Below are positions 53,492 through 61,295 of a DNA stretch of 64,000 bases, in pieces. The notes under the pieces are model-generated. The model was not told the DNA's origin. It ran no database searches and saw only the letters and a program-made list of their open reading frames with translations. The stretch comes from a bacterium. Its GTDB lineage: Bacteria; Bacillota; Clostridia; Oscillospirales; Acutalibacteraceae. The position numbers and the translations under genes were made by a program. How positions within the stretch are numbered: position 1 is the stretch's first letter; each line of letters starts with the position of its first letter. The stretch is from the NCBI GenBank assembly GCA_020625875.1, contig JAHLAX010000048.1:1-64000 (forward strand), read 5' to 3'.

Positions 53492-53519
53492 CAGGGAACT
53501 CAGATTATTGAGCTCCCTG
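53492..53519. terminator. Bidirectional terminator
   Basis: A stem of about 11 bp (53492-53502 with 53509-53519, one imperfect pair, CAGGGA/TCCCTG ends) with a six-base loop is followed by CTTTTAT on the + strand. It separates the convergent RluA-family and TIGR04086-type genes. Confidence 0.8.
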
Positions 53520-53525
53520 CTTTTA

Positions 53526-53942
53526 TCATATCTTAATCTTCTTCTGTTTATTCACTCCGATTATACCCCCTAACGTCGAAAAAACAATCAGCGCCAGTAG
53601 TTTATAGAGCGTAAATATTGTTAATGATTCAACCGAGCGGCTTAATCCCGCGAGCAAAATTATAATGAATATTATAAAACCCGTTAATAAGCCTGTAATA
53701 AGTCCCGAACTTTTATTGAATCTAGCGGCGATATATCCACCTAAAAGTCCGCCGAGTGATAGAATAGCGAGGTTAACAACATTAATCGCCTCTTTCGGTA
53801 ATTTATCTGTCATTTGAAATACAAATGATGCTATAATAATCAATAAAGTTATTGCTATTGTAGCGCTTAATATGCCGAATATCAGGCTCTTTATTAACTT
53901 TTTATCTATAATATTGCTCTTAACTTTTTTATATGATTTCAT
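53526..53942 (-). CDS. TIGR04086-type small membrane protein
   Basis: The 138-residue protein has four hydrophobic segments (starting about residue 20) with glycine-rich LSLGGLLGGYIAARF, which fits the TIGR04086 family of clostridial membrane proteins. The start is ATG 53942. The open frame continues to an ATG at 53960, but that stretch is part of the yajC terminator stem. The ribosome-binding GGGGGA lies in the same stem. Such genes are usually near yajC, as here. Function is unknown. Confidence 0.75.
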   Translation of the reverse strand: MKSYKKVKSNIIDKKLIKSLIFGILSATIAITLLIIIASFVFQMTDKLPKEAINVVNLAILSLGGLLGGYIAARFNKSSGLITGLLTGFIIFIIILLAGLSRSVESLTIFTLYKLLALIVFSTLGGIIGVNKQKKIKI

Positions 53943-53948
53943 AAAAAA

Positions 53949-53986
53949 TCCCCCGAACATAATCTGTAAAGATTATATTCAGGGGA
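53949..53986 (-). terminator. Terminator of yajC, abutting the next start codon
   Basis: A long stem (53949-53965 with 53970-53986, two mismatches) with a four-base loop is followed on the reverse strand by a run of six T that touches the ATG at 53942. The stem includes the only Shine-Dalgarno-like sequence of the next gene. Confidence 0.8.
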
Positions 53987-54004
53987 TAAGTGTTTTATAA
54001 CTGA

Positions 54005-54394
54005 TTACTGATCTTTTTTCTTGAATAAGCCTGAGAGAAAGCCTTTCTTTTCGGTAGTCTGAGCTGTTGGTTCTTTTTGAGTATCAACAGAAGAAATGCA
54101 CCATCTCTTCATCTTCATCTTTACTCTGTCTGAGCCAGTCTCGATGATGATAGCGTCCTCATCTTCTTTGATAGCGACAATACGACCAGATATTCCGCCG
54201 ATAGTTGTAATTTCATCGCCGATTTCAACACTGTTTCTAAGCTCTGCCTCTTGTTTCTTCTTCTTTGAGTTAGGTCTGATAAGGAAGAAATAGAGCGCGC
54301 CAAAAATAGCGACATAGATAACGATAATTAAAACCATAGGGAAGTTGCCCTGTTGACCGGCGGCACCGTCAAGAGTATGTGATAAAAAGTTCAT
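54005..54394 (-). CDS. yajC: Preprotein translocase accessory subunit YajC
   Basis: YajC is the small membrane partner of SecDF. The protein is 129 residues from ATG 54394 (after AGAAAGGATATAAT); an upstream extension of 22 codons has no ribosome-binding site. It has one N-terminal membrane segment with FFLIRPNSKKKKQ, followed by the soluble core GDEITTIGGISGRIV. A Lys-rich tail ends the protein. It follows tgt by about 100 bases, the usual order queA-tgt-yajC. Confidence 0.93.
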   Translation of the reverse strand: MNFLSHTLDGAAGQQGNFPMVLIIVIYVAIFGALYFFLIRPNSKKKKQEAELRNSVEIGDEITTIGGISGRIVAIKEDEDAIIIETGSDRVKMKMKRWCISSVDTQKEPTAQTTEKKGFLSGLFKKKDQ

Positions 54395-54495
54395 AATATT
54401 ATATCCTTTCTTTTTTAATAATCCGTTTAGCAGTATATCAAAAAATATAGTAACTTGCAAGGATAATTTGCTATTTGATACATATTTGATTGATT

Positions 54496-55626
54496 TTATA
54501 TACGATTGCCGAGTATATTACGGTAAGTTTTGTGGAATTTATCGAATGTTCCCGCCTCAATTTCCTCACGAATGCGCTCCATAAGTGTATTATAGAAGTG
54601 AAGATTATGAATAACGCACAGCCTCATTCCGAGCATTTCGCCCGCTTTCATAAGATGGCGAATATAAGCGCGGCTGAAATTCTGACACACAGAGCACGAG
54701 CACATCTCGTCAATTGGGCTCTCGTCAAGCTCATATTTAGCGTTCATAATATTGCGTATTCCGCTCCATGTGAACAGATGACCGTGGCGGGCGTTTCGGC
54801 TGGGCATAACGCAGTCGAACATATCGACGCCTCTGTAAACCGCTTCAATGATATTCACGGGTGTTCCCACACCCATAAGATAACGAGGTTTATCTTTCGG
54901 CATATACGGCATAACTTCCTCGATGATTTCATACATTACCTCGGTTTCTTCACCTACCGCAAGTCCGCCTATTGCGTAGCCCGCAAGGTCAAGCTCCGCG
55001 ATTTCTTTCATATGCTCAACGCGTAGGTCTTTATAGATTCCGCCCTGGTTAATGCCAAACAGCTTTTGTTCTTTATTGATAGTATCGTCTAGTGAGTTGA
55101 GCCTGTTAAGCTCAGTTTTACAGCGTTTGAGCCATCTCGCGGTCAAATTTGCCGAGTTCTTTGTATAATCATACGGGGAAGGATTCTCGACACACTCGTC
55201 GAACGCCATAGCGATTGTCGAACCGAGGTTTGACTGGATTTGCATACTAAGCTCAGGCGTCATATTGATCTTATGACCGTCGATATGAGAGTTGAAGGTT
55301 ACGCCTTCTTCCGTTATATTTCTCAGCTTCGCGAGCGAAAACACCTGAAACCCGCCGCTGTCTGTGAGTATAGGACCGTCCCATTTAGTGAATTTATGAA
55401 GACCGCCTAGTGTTTTTACATTTTCATCGCCTGGGCGTAAATGCAAATGATATGTATTGCTCAGCATAATCTGGCACTTGACGTCTTTAAGGTCAAACGC
55501 CGAGAGCGCGCCTTTAATCGCTCCCGCTGTCGCAACGTTCATAAACGCGGGAGTTTGTACATTTCCGTGTACAGTTTTAATCACGCCTCTGCGTGCGCTG
55601 TCCTGAGTTGTTTTTATCTCAAACAT
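54496..55626 (-). CDS. tgt: tRNA-guanine transglycosylase
   Basis: Tgt exchanges the wobble guanine of GUN tRNAs for preQ1. The 376-residue barrel enzyme has the catalytic Asp region LTDSGGFQVFSL and the nucleophile region FDCVMPSRNARHG. The zinc site is CSCSVC with a later His (RLCVIHNLHFY). Length is normal. Eleven bases separate it from queA, which acts next on the same base. Confidence 0.97.
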   Translation of the reverse strand: MFEIKTTQDSARRGVIKTVHGNVQTPAFMNVATAGAIKGALSAFDLKDVKCQIMLSNTYHLHLRPGDENVKTLGGLHKFTKWDGPILTDSGGFQVFSLAKLRNITEEGVTFNSHIDGHKINMTPELSMQIQSNLGSTIAMAFDECVENPSPYDYTKNSANLTARWLKRCKTELNRLNSLDDTINKEQKLFGINQGGIYKDLRVEHMKEIAELDLAGYAIGGLAVGEETEVMYEIIEEVMPYMPKDKPRYLMGVGTPVNIIEAVYRGVDMFDCVMPSRNARHGHLFTWSGIRNIMNAKYELDESPIDEMCSCSVCQNFSRAYIRHLMKAGEMLGMRLCVIHNLHFYNTLMERIREEIEAGTFDKFHKTYRNILGNRI

Positions 55627-55637
55627 AATTTATATCC

Positions 55638-56663
55638 TCACAATATAGCCATCGCGTCGCCAAAGCTGAAAAAGCGATATTTCTCGTCGACAGCTGTTTT
55701 GTACGCGTTCATAATATTGTCAAATCCCGCGTAGGCGGACACCAGCATAATCAGCGTGCTTTCGGGCAAATGAAAATTAGTAATAAGCCCGTCGAGCACT
55801 TTGAACTCATAACCTGGGTATATAAAAATATCAGTCCAGCCGTCACAGGGTTTAATCTCACCAAAGTTTGTCGCGACGCTCTCTAAAGTTCTGCAGGAGG
55901 TAGTGCCGACCGCGATAACCCGTCCGCCGTTTTTCTTTGTTTCGTTGATAATATCAGCGGTATCCTTTGGGATTTCATAATGCTCGCTGTGCATTTTGTG
56001 CTTCGTGACATCGTCTACCTTGACAGGTCTGAATGTCCCAAGCCCGACGTGAAGTGTTACATAGGCGATTTTTATGCCTTTAGCTTTAATTTTGTCCATA
56101 AGCTCGGTTGTAAAATGAAGTCCCGCGGTTGGAGCGGCGGCGGAGCCGAGCTCGTTTGAATATACTGTCTGGTATCGTTCTTTATCCTCGAGCTTCGCGG
56201 TTATATAAGGGGGGAGGGGCATCTGACCGATTTTATCCAGTGTCGCGAAAAAGTTTTCGTCACAGTCAAAGTCAACAACTCTGTTGCCGTCGTCCTTAAC
56301 CTCAACAACTGTAGCGTTCATAAGTCCGTCGCCGAACGAAAATCTTGCGCCTTCTCTGGCTTTTTTACCTGGCTTACATAAGGTTTCCCATCTGTTGCCG
56401 CTGATTTGCTTGAGCAAAAGAAACTCAACATTAGCTCCTGTCTCAGCTTTTGTGCCGAAAATTCTCGCGGGTATAACCCTTGAATCGTTGGCGATAAGAC
56501 AGTCACCTTCGTTTAAATAATCTATTATATCAAAAAAATGCTTATGCTCAATTTTACCGCTGTTTTTATCAAGCACCAAAAGCCTTGAGCTGTCTCTCGG
56601 CTCAACAGGAGTCTGAGCGATAAGCTCCTTGGGTAATTCGTAGTAAAAATCACTGGTTTTCAT
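55638..56663 (-). CDS. queA: S-adenosylmethionine:tRNA ribosyltransferase-isomerase
   Basis: QueA moves the ribose part of SAM to preQ1 in tRNA to make epoxyqueuosine. The 341-residue protein starts [24 protein letters not shown]. It has the family motifs [35 protein letters not shown] and [13 protein letters not shown]. Start ATG follows GAGGAATTTTT. It is the first gene of queA-tgt-yajC. The free Q precursor genes are not here. Confidence 0.97.
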   Translation of the reverse strand: MKTSDFYYELPKELIAQTPVEPRDSSRLLVLDKNSGKIEHKHFFDIIDYLNEGDCLIANDSRVIPARIFGTKAETGANVEFLLLKQISGNRWETLCKPGKKAREGARFSFGDGLMNATVVEVKDDGNRVVDFDCDENFFATLDKIGQMPLPPYITAKLEDKERYQTVYSNELGSAAAPTAGLHFTTELMDKIKAKGIKIAYVTLHVGLGTFRPVKVDDVTKHKMHSEHYEIPKDTADIINETKKNGGRVIAVGTTSCRTLESVATNFGEIKPCDGWTDIFIYPGYEFKVLDGLITNFHLPESTLIMLVSAYAGFDNIMNAYKTAVDEKYRFFSFGDAMAIL

Positions 56664-56707
56664 AAAAATTCCTCATAAATACTCGCTATTTTATTACTAT
56701 TTTGTAA

Positions 56708-56736
56708 TTGACATTGATACCTATTAATGGTATATT
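56708..56736 (+). promoter_or_regulatory. SigA promoter of asd-dapA
   Basis: TTGACA (56708-56713) and TATATT (56731-56736) are 17 bases apart. The leader of about 87 bases is too short for a lysine riboswitch. Confidence 0.8.
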
Positions 56737-56775
56737 ATAGAATAGAGTATAACTATATATAGTATAATAATACAT

Positions 56776-56812
56776 TTGTGAGAAACTTACAACTGTTTTT
56801 AAGAAATTGTAA
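56776..56812 (+). promoter_or_regulatory. Two alternative small hairpins in the asd leader
   Basis: TTGTGAG-AAA-CTTACAA (56776-56792) and TTACAA...TTGTAA (56787-56792 with 56807-56812) share the same strand, so only one can form at a time. The second is close to the ribosome-binding TGGAGGA. Weak evidence for regulation. Confidence 0.3.
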
Positions 56813-56829
56813 TATTATGGAGGATCAAT

Positions 56830-57909
56830 ATGAAAAAGTTTAACGTTGGTATTATCGGCGCCACGGGAATGGTAGGTCAGAGATTCATTCTCTTACTGCA
56901 TAATCATCCGTGGTTTAATATCACAACCCTTGCAGCGAGCTCACGCAGCGCGGGCAAAAAGTACGGAGAGCTGATGGATGGCCGCTGGCTTCTTCAGCAG
57001 GATATGCCCGAGCAGGTCAAAGATATGGTTGTTATGGACGCCGCTGAAGTTGAGAAAGTAGCTTCTACAGTTGATTTCTGCTTCTGCGCTGTTAATATGA
57101 AAAAAGACGAAATCAAAGCTCTCGAGGAAGCCTACGCTAAGGCTGAGTGTCCTATTGTTTCAAACAACTCAGCTAACCGCTTTACTCCTGATGTTCCCAT
57201 GGTTATCCCCGAGATTAACGCTGACCATATCAAGATTATCGAGGCTCAGCGAAAACGTCTGGGTACTAAACGCGGTTTTGTAGCAGTTAAATCCAATTGC
57301 TCCCTGCAGAGTTATGTACCCGCTATTCATCCTCTCAAAAAATTCGGTGTAAACAAAGTTCTCGCCTGTACATATCAGGCAATCTCAGGCGCTGGTAAAA
57401 ACTTCAATACCTGGCCCGAGATGGTTGATAACCTTATTCCGTATATCGGCGGTGAGGAAGAAAAATCCGAGAAAGAACCGCTCAAAATCTGGGGTAATAT
57501 CAAAAACGGCGAGATTGTCAATAATAACGATATAGCTATTACATCTCAGTGCCTCAGAGTACCTGTTTCGGACGGTCACACAGCCGCGGTATTTATGTCA
57601 TTTGAGGGCGACGCTCCGTCAGTTGATGAGGTTATCAAAACATGGGAGAATTATAAAGGCAGAGCTCAGGAGCTTGAGCTCCCCAGCGCCCCTAAACATT
57701 TTCTGCATTATTTCACTGAGCCCGATCATCCTCAGATTAAGGAAGCCCGCGACGTTGAAGGCGGTATGGCTGTATCTGTTGGCAGACTCAGAGAAGATAC
57801 ACAGTATGATATGAAATTTGTATGTATGTCTCATAACACTCTCAGAGGCGCGGCAGGCGGCGCTGTTCTTCTTGCTGAATTACTCTGCGCAGAGGGTTAT
57901 ATGGATTAA
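56830..57909 (+). CDS. asd: Aspartate-semialdehyde dehydrogenase, archaeal/fungal-type
   Basis: Asd makes aspartate semialdehyde, the branch point for lysine, methionine and threonine. The 359-residue protein starts with the NADP motif FNVGIIGATGMVGQR. The catalytic Cys is in VKSNCSLQSY (about residue 157) and the catalytic His region is VSDGHTAAVF. Its SNCS motif and length fit the archaeal/fungal-type subfamily rather than the common enterobacterial form; this type is known in some Bacillota. Start ATG follows TGGAGGATCAAT. It leads the asd-dapA-dapB set. Confidence 0.95.
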   Translation: MKKFNVGIIGATGMVGQRFILLLHNHPWFNITTLAASSRSAGKKYGELMDGRWLLQQDMPEQVKDMVVMDAAEVEKVASTVDFCFCAVNMKKDEIKALEEAYAKAECPIVSNNSANRFTPDVPMVIPEINADHIKIIEAQRKRLGTKRGFVAVKSNCSLQSYVPAIHPLKKFGVNKVLACTYQAISGAGKNFNTWPEMVDNLIPYIGGEEEKSEKEPLKIWGNIKNGEIVNNNDIAITSQCLRVPVSDGHTAAVFMSFEGDAPSVDEVIKTWENYKGRAQELELPSAPKHFLHYFTEPDHPQIKEARDVEGGMAVSVGRLREDTQYDMKFVCMSHNTLRGAAGGAVLLAELLCAEGYMD

Positions 57910-57932
57910 TATTGAATTTGGAGGTTAATTAG

Positions 57933-58835
57933 ATGTCAAAGCCAATTTTTACAGGCTCAGGTGTAGCCCTTATTACACCTTTTAATTCCGATTTAACCGT
58001 TAATTATCCCGCTTTGGAAGAACTCCTTGAGTTCCATATCGCCAACGGCACCGACGCTATTATTGCTTGCGGTACAACGGGCGAGGCGGCTACTTTAACT
58101 GAAAAGGAGCACTGCGAGGTTCTCAACTTCGTTGCCGAAAAAGTTAACCACCGTGTGCCCGTAATCGGCGGCACGGGCAGCAACGATACCCGCACTGCTA
58201 TCGAGCTTTCTCAGTCCGCTCAGAAGAGCGGTATTGACGCTATTTTAAGCGTTACTCCTTATTATAACAAGACTTCACAGGCGGGTTTGGTAAAGCATTT
58301 TAACACAATTGCCGACTCTGTAGATTTGCCCGTTATTCTCTATAATGTGCCTTCTCGTACAGGCTGCAATATTCAGCCCAAAACCTGTCTCGAGCTTTCA
58401 GAGCATCCCAATATCGTAGCTGTTAAAGAAGCCAGCGGCGATATTTCTCAGGTCGCTCTCATCCGTTCTCTTTGCGGCGATAAGCTTGATATTTATTCAG
58501 GTAATGATGACCAGACAGTTCCGTTTATGTCTTTAGGCGCTCTCGGCGTTATCTCTGTATTCGCTAACATTTGTCCTCAGGAAATGCACGATATTTGTCA
58601 GCTTTGTCTTGATAACGATTTCGCTGGAGCTCAGAAAATGCACTTCCATTACATTGAGCTTATGAATATAATGTTCAGCGATGTTAACCCGATTCCTGTT
58701 AAGACTGCTATGAACCTCTTTGGTTATGAAGCGGGCGAGTGCAGACTTCCGCTTGTTCCCATGAGCGCTAGCGCTTATCATAATCTTAAGGATTGTCTGT
58801 CAAAGTATAACTTAATAGGAAAGTATAAAGTTTAA
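57933..58835 (+). CDS. dapA: 4-hydroxy-tetrahydrodipicolinate synthase
   Basis: DapA condenses pyruvate with aspartate semialdehyde. The 300-residue barrel enzyme has CGTTGEAATLTEKEH, VTPYYNKTSQAGL with the catalytic Tyr, YNVPSRTGCN, and the Schiff-base Lys in AVKEASGD (about residue 165). Start ATG follows TTTGGAGGTTAATTAG. A strong hairpin separates it from dapB. Confidence 0.97.
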   Translation: MSKPIFTGSGVALITPFNSDLTVNYPALEELLEFHIANGTDAIIACGTTGEAATLTEKEHCEVLNFVAEKVNHRVPVIGGTGSNDTRTAIELSQSAQKSGIDAILSVTPYYNKTSQAGLVKHFNTIADSVDLPVILYNVPSRTGCNIQPKTCLELSEHPNIVAVKEASGDISQVALIRSLCGDKLDIYSGNDDQTVPFMSLGALGVISVFANICPQEMHDICQLCLDNDFAGAQKMHFHYIELMNIMFSDVNPIPVKTAMNLFGYEAGECRLPLVPMSASAYHNLKDCLSKYNLIGKYKV

Positions 58836-58851
58836 AGTTAAAAACATAAAT

Positions 58852-58875
58852 AAGGCGTACGTTGTACGCCTTTTT
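58852..58875 (+). terminator. Terminator/attenuator between dapA and dapB
   Basis: A perfect 9-bp stem (AAGGCGTAC 58852-58860 with GTACGCCTT 58864-58872) with a three-base loop runs into TTTTT. No clear new promoter follows before dapB, so it likely lowers rather than stops dapB expression. Confidence 0.85.
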
Positions 58876-58895
58876 CTTTAAAAGGATGTAGAAAA

Positions 58896-59660
58896 ATGAC
58901 TAAAATTGTATTATGCGGATGTAACGGAAAAATGGGACACGCTGTTGCTCAGGCTGCTAAGGAAAACGAAAAATGCACTGTCGTATGCGGCGTTGACGCT
59001 TTTGGCGAGAGCAACTATGATTTCCCTGTGTTCTCTGATTTCGCTCATGTAAATGTCGATGCTGATGTTATAATTGATTTTTCAAATCCAGCCTGTCTTG
59101 ATGATTTGCTCTGTTACGCTTTAAAGAACAAAACTCCCGCTGTAATCTGTACAACAGGATATTCCGAAGAACAAGTTGACAAAATAAAAAACGCTTCAAA
59201 TGAAATTGCCGTATTCTATTCTGGCAATATGTCGCTCGGCGTTAATCTTTTAATCGAACTCGCCAAGCAGGCGACAAAGGTTCTCGGCAACGATTTTGAC
59301 ATAGAAATCATAGAGAAGCATCATAACCTTAAACTTGACGCTCCATCGGGTACAGCGTTGATGATTGCTGACGGAATTTCAGAGGAACTCGAAAAAGAGC
59401 CTCAATATGTATACGACCGCCACAGCTATAGAAAGAAACGTTCAAAAAACGAGATAGGACTTCACGCTGTGCGCGGAGGTACGATAGTGGGTGAGCATGA
59501 TGTTATCTTCGCGGGAAATGATGAGGTCGTGACAATCACACATCAGGCTCAGTCAAAGGGACTTTTCGCCACAGGCGCTGTCAACGCGGCTGATTTTCTT
59601 AAAAATAAGCCCGCGGGAATGTATAATATGAGTATGATGCTCAGCGAAAAACTCAAATAA
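58896..59660 (+). CDS. dapB: 4-hydroxy-tetrahydrodipicolinate reductase
   Basis: DapB reduces the DapA product on the way to diaminopimelate and lysine. The 254-residue protein has the N-terminal VLCGCNGKMGHAV, ICTTGYSEEQ, the catalytic EKHHNLKLDAPSGTA and HAVRGGTIVGEHDV. Start ATG follows AAAGGATGTAG. It is downstream of the dapA hairpin and upstream of a family 3 palindrome and a strong terminator. Confidence 0.97.
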   Translation: MTKIVLCGCNGKMGHAVAQAAKENEKCTVVCGVDAFGESNYDFPVFSDFAHVNVDADVIIDFSNPACLDDLLCYALKNKTPAVICTTGYSEEQVDKIKNASNEIAVFYSGNMSLGVNLLIELAKQATKVLGNDFDIEIIEKHHNLKLDAPSGTALMIADGISEELEKEPQYVYDRHSYRKKRSKNEIGLHAVRGGTIVGEHDVIFAGNDEVVTITHQAQSKGLFATGAVNAADFLKNKPAGMYNMSMMLSEKLK

Positions 59661-59700
59661 AAACTTTATATTATGGGGCTGATTCAAAAGTCAGTCCCAT

Positions 59701-59779
59701 TGTCATTCTGAGCGTTAGCGAAGAATCTTTAATCGCTTGCTATCTAAGATTCTTCGTCGCTTTGCTCCTCAGAATGACA
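59701..59779. repeat. Palindromic repeat, family 3 (copy B)
   Basis: TGTCATTCTGAG and CTCAGAATGACA form a perfect 12-bp terminal inverted repeat around a 79-base element that folds into one long hairpin (GCGAAGAATCTT with AAGATTCTTCGTCGC). The element is the copy at 20849-20912 in inverted orientation: its left arm matches the right arm of that copy. Confidence 0.85.
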
Positions 59780-59784
59780 CAAAG

Positions 59785-59820
59785 AGCGCAGCTCAATCGT
59801 TTTTGAGCCAGCGCTTTTTT
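59785..59820 (+). terminator. Intrinsic terminator after dapB
   Basis: A two-part stem (AGCGC-A-GCTCAA 59785-59796 with TTGAGC and GCGCT 59803-59815) with one small bulge ends in six T at 59815-59820. Confidence 0.9.
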
Positions 59821-59871
59821 CACGCTCGTAATTATTTAACATATCATAATAATAAAACGAGGTGAAATGTT

Positions 59872-60096
59872 ATGGACAATCTTGTTGCCCTCTCAACAGT
59901 TACCAGCGCGATGAGAGCAAGAGATATTTTAAAGAAACACGGTATTAAGTCGCAGGTGACTCGAATCCCGTCATCATATAACAAAGGACAATGCTCATAC
60001 GGATTAAAGATAAACAACAAATTGATGGAAGCGGTAGAAATATTGAGAGATAACAATATAAAAGTCAGCGGACGAGCTTTGGAGGATTTGTTTTGA
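59872..60096 (+). CDS. DUF3343 protein, putative Se/S carrier-like
   Basis: The 74-residue protein fits DUF3343 (PF11823). It has an N-terminal AMRARDILKKHG helix and the central cysteine stretch NKGQCSYGLKIN. The family is described as a putative selenium or sulphur carrier because it often pairs with cysteine desulfurases of the next gene's type; the chemistry is not proven. Start ATG follows ACGAGGTGAAATGTT. Its stop overlaps the ATA-TAT region of the next start by four bases. Confidence 0.8.
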   Translation: MDNLVALSTVTSAMRARDILKKHGIKSQVTRIPSSYNKGQCSYGLKINNKLMEAVEILRDNNIKVSGRALEDLF

Positions 60097-61232
60097 TATA
60101 TCTCGATAACGGAGCAACAACATTTCCAAAGCCTGTTTCTGTTCTTAAAGCCGTGGATGACACTATCAAATATTATGGCGCTAATCCCGGCAGAGGCGGT
60201 CACAAAATGGCTATAAAAGCCTCTGCAATAGTTTATAATACACGAGTAAAGCTCGCTGAGTTATTTGATGTCAGCGATCCTTCAAATATAGTTTTTACCA
60301 ACAACTGCACTACTGCTTTAAACACAGTTATAAAAGGGCTTGTAAAAAGCGGCGAGCATATTATTATTTCTTCTCTTGAGCACAACGCGGTATTAAGACC
60401 AATAGAAAAATTAAAGATCAAAGGCGTTTCTTATTCTGTTGCCAAAATTGTTGAGGGTGATGATGAGAAAACGCTTGATAATTTCAGAGACGCTATTTGT
60501 GAAAACACAAAACTGGTTATTTGCACCTCAGCTTCAAATGTAACGGGACTAAAACCGCCGTATGAAAGAATATGCGCTTTATGTCATCAATACGGTATAA
60601 GAACTTGTGTTGACGCTGCTCAGGGAGCGGGCATTTTTGATATAAGCCTGAACAACTCGTCAATTGATTATTTGTGCTTGGCGGGGCACAAAGGGCTTTA
60701 CGGCCCGATGGGAACAGGAGCATTAATAATAAACTGTGGCGAAATACCTGACAGTCTGGTAGAAGGGGGAACAGGCAGCAGCTCAGCGGACTACGCTCAG
60801 CCGAATGTATTGCCGGATAAATTCGAAAGCGGTACACTTAATCTTTCGGGAATAGCGGGACTCGGCGCGGGTGTGGATTTTGTTAAAAACCATGGCGTTA
60901 ACAATATTTATAAGCGTGAGATAAAGCATATACAAAGTATATATAACAGCTTTAATAATATGAGAGATGTAATTTTGTATTCCGATTATCCTGAAATCGG
61001 TTCATACGCTCCCGTAATCTCTTTTAATATCAAAAATAAAAACGCTGAATATATAGCTGATGCTTTAAGCAAAAGATATAATATCGCCGTTCGTTCTGGT
61101 CTTCACTGCGCGCCGCTTGCTCATAAAACAATTAATACTTTTGAAATTGGTACAGTTAGAGCGGTTCCGTCTGTTTTTACAACAGAAAGAGATATTAAAA
61201 CATTTATTTCCGCAGTATATAATCTTCAATAA
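60093..61232 (+). CDS. Cysteine desulfurase-like class V aminotransferase
   Basis: The 379-residue PLP enzyme starts IYLDNGATTFPKP and has SSLEHNAVLRP. The PLP lysine is in AGHKGLYGPMGTG (about residue 200) and a C-terminal cysteine in RSGLHCAPLAHK (about residue 339). This layout fits the TIGR01977 group of cysteine desulfurases, which are often found with DUF3343. It would pass sulphur (or selenium) from cysteine to the small protein upstream. The start is TTG 60093, overlapping that gene by four bases. No selD or iron-sulphur scaffold gene is next to it. Confidence 0.88.
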   Translation: MIYLDNGATTFPKPVSVLKAVDDTIKYYGANPGRGGHKMAIKASAIVYNTRVKLAELFDVSDPSNIVFTNNCTTALNTVIKGLVKSGEHIIISSLEHNAVLRPIEKLKIKGVSYSVAKIVEGDDEKTLDNFRDAICENTKLVICTSASNVTGLKPPYERICALCHQYGIRTCVDAAQGAGIFDISLNNSSIDYLCLAGHKGLYGPMGTGALIINCGEIPDSLVEGGTGSSSADYAQPNVLPDKFESGTLNLSGIAGLGAGVDFVKNHGVNNIYKREIKHIQSIYNSFNNMRDVILYSDYPEIGSYAPVISFNIKNKNAEYIADALSKRYNIAVRSGLHCAPLAHKTINTFEIGTVRAVPSVFTTERDIKTFISAVYNLQ

Positions 61233-61234
61233 TT

Positions 61235-61252
61235 ACTTGAATACATTTAAGT
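61235..61252. promoter_or_regulatory. Palindrome over the cdaA -35 box
   Basis: ACTTGAAT-AC-ATTTAAGT is an 18-base dyad (seven of eight arm pairs) covering the -35 element of the cdaA promoter. It may be an operator, though A/T-rich dyads can occur by chance. Confidence 0.4.
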
Positions 61253-61265
61253 ATTATGTTATAAT
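61237..61265 (+). promoter_or_regulatory. SigA promoter of cdaA-cdaR
   Basis: TTGAAT (61237-61242) and TATAAT (61260-61265) are 17 bases apart, with an extended -10 (TGTTATAAT). Confidence 0.8.
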
Positions 61266-61295
61266 GTATCTGTATTATAGTGTAAAGGAGGTTAT

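Noticed and set aside
54490-55026. A 178-codon + strand reading frame antisense to tgt
   Set aside because: tgt on the other strand carries all family motifs; the + frame has no start signal and no recognisable domain.
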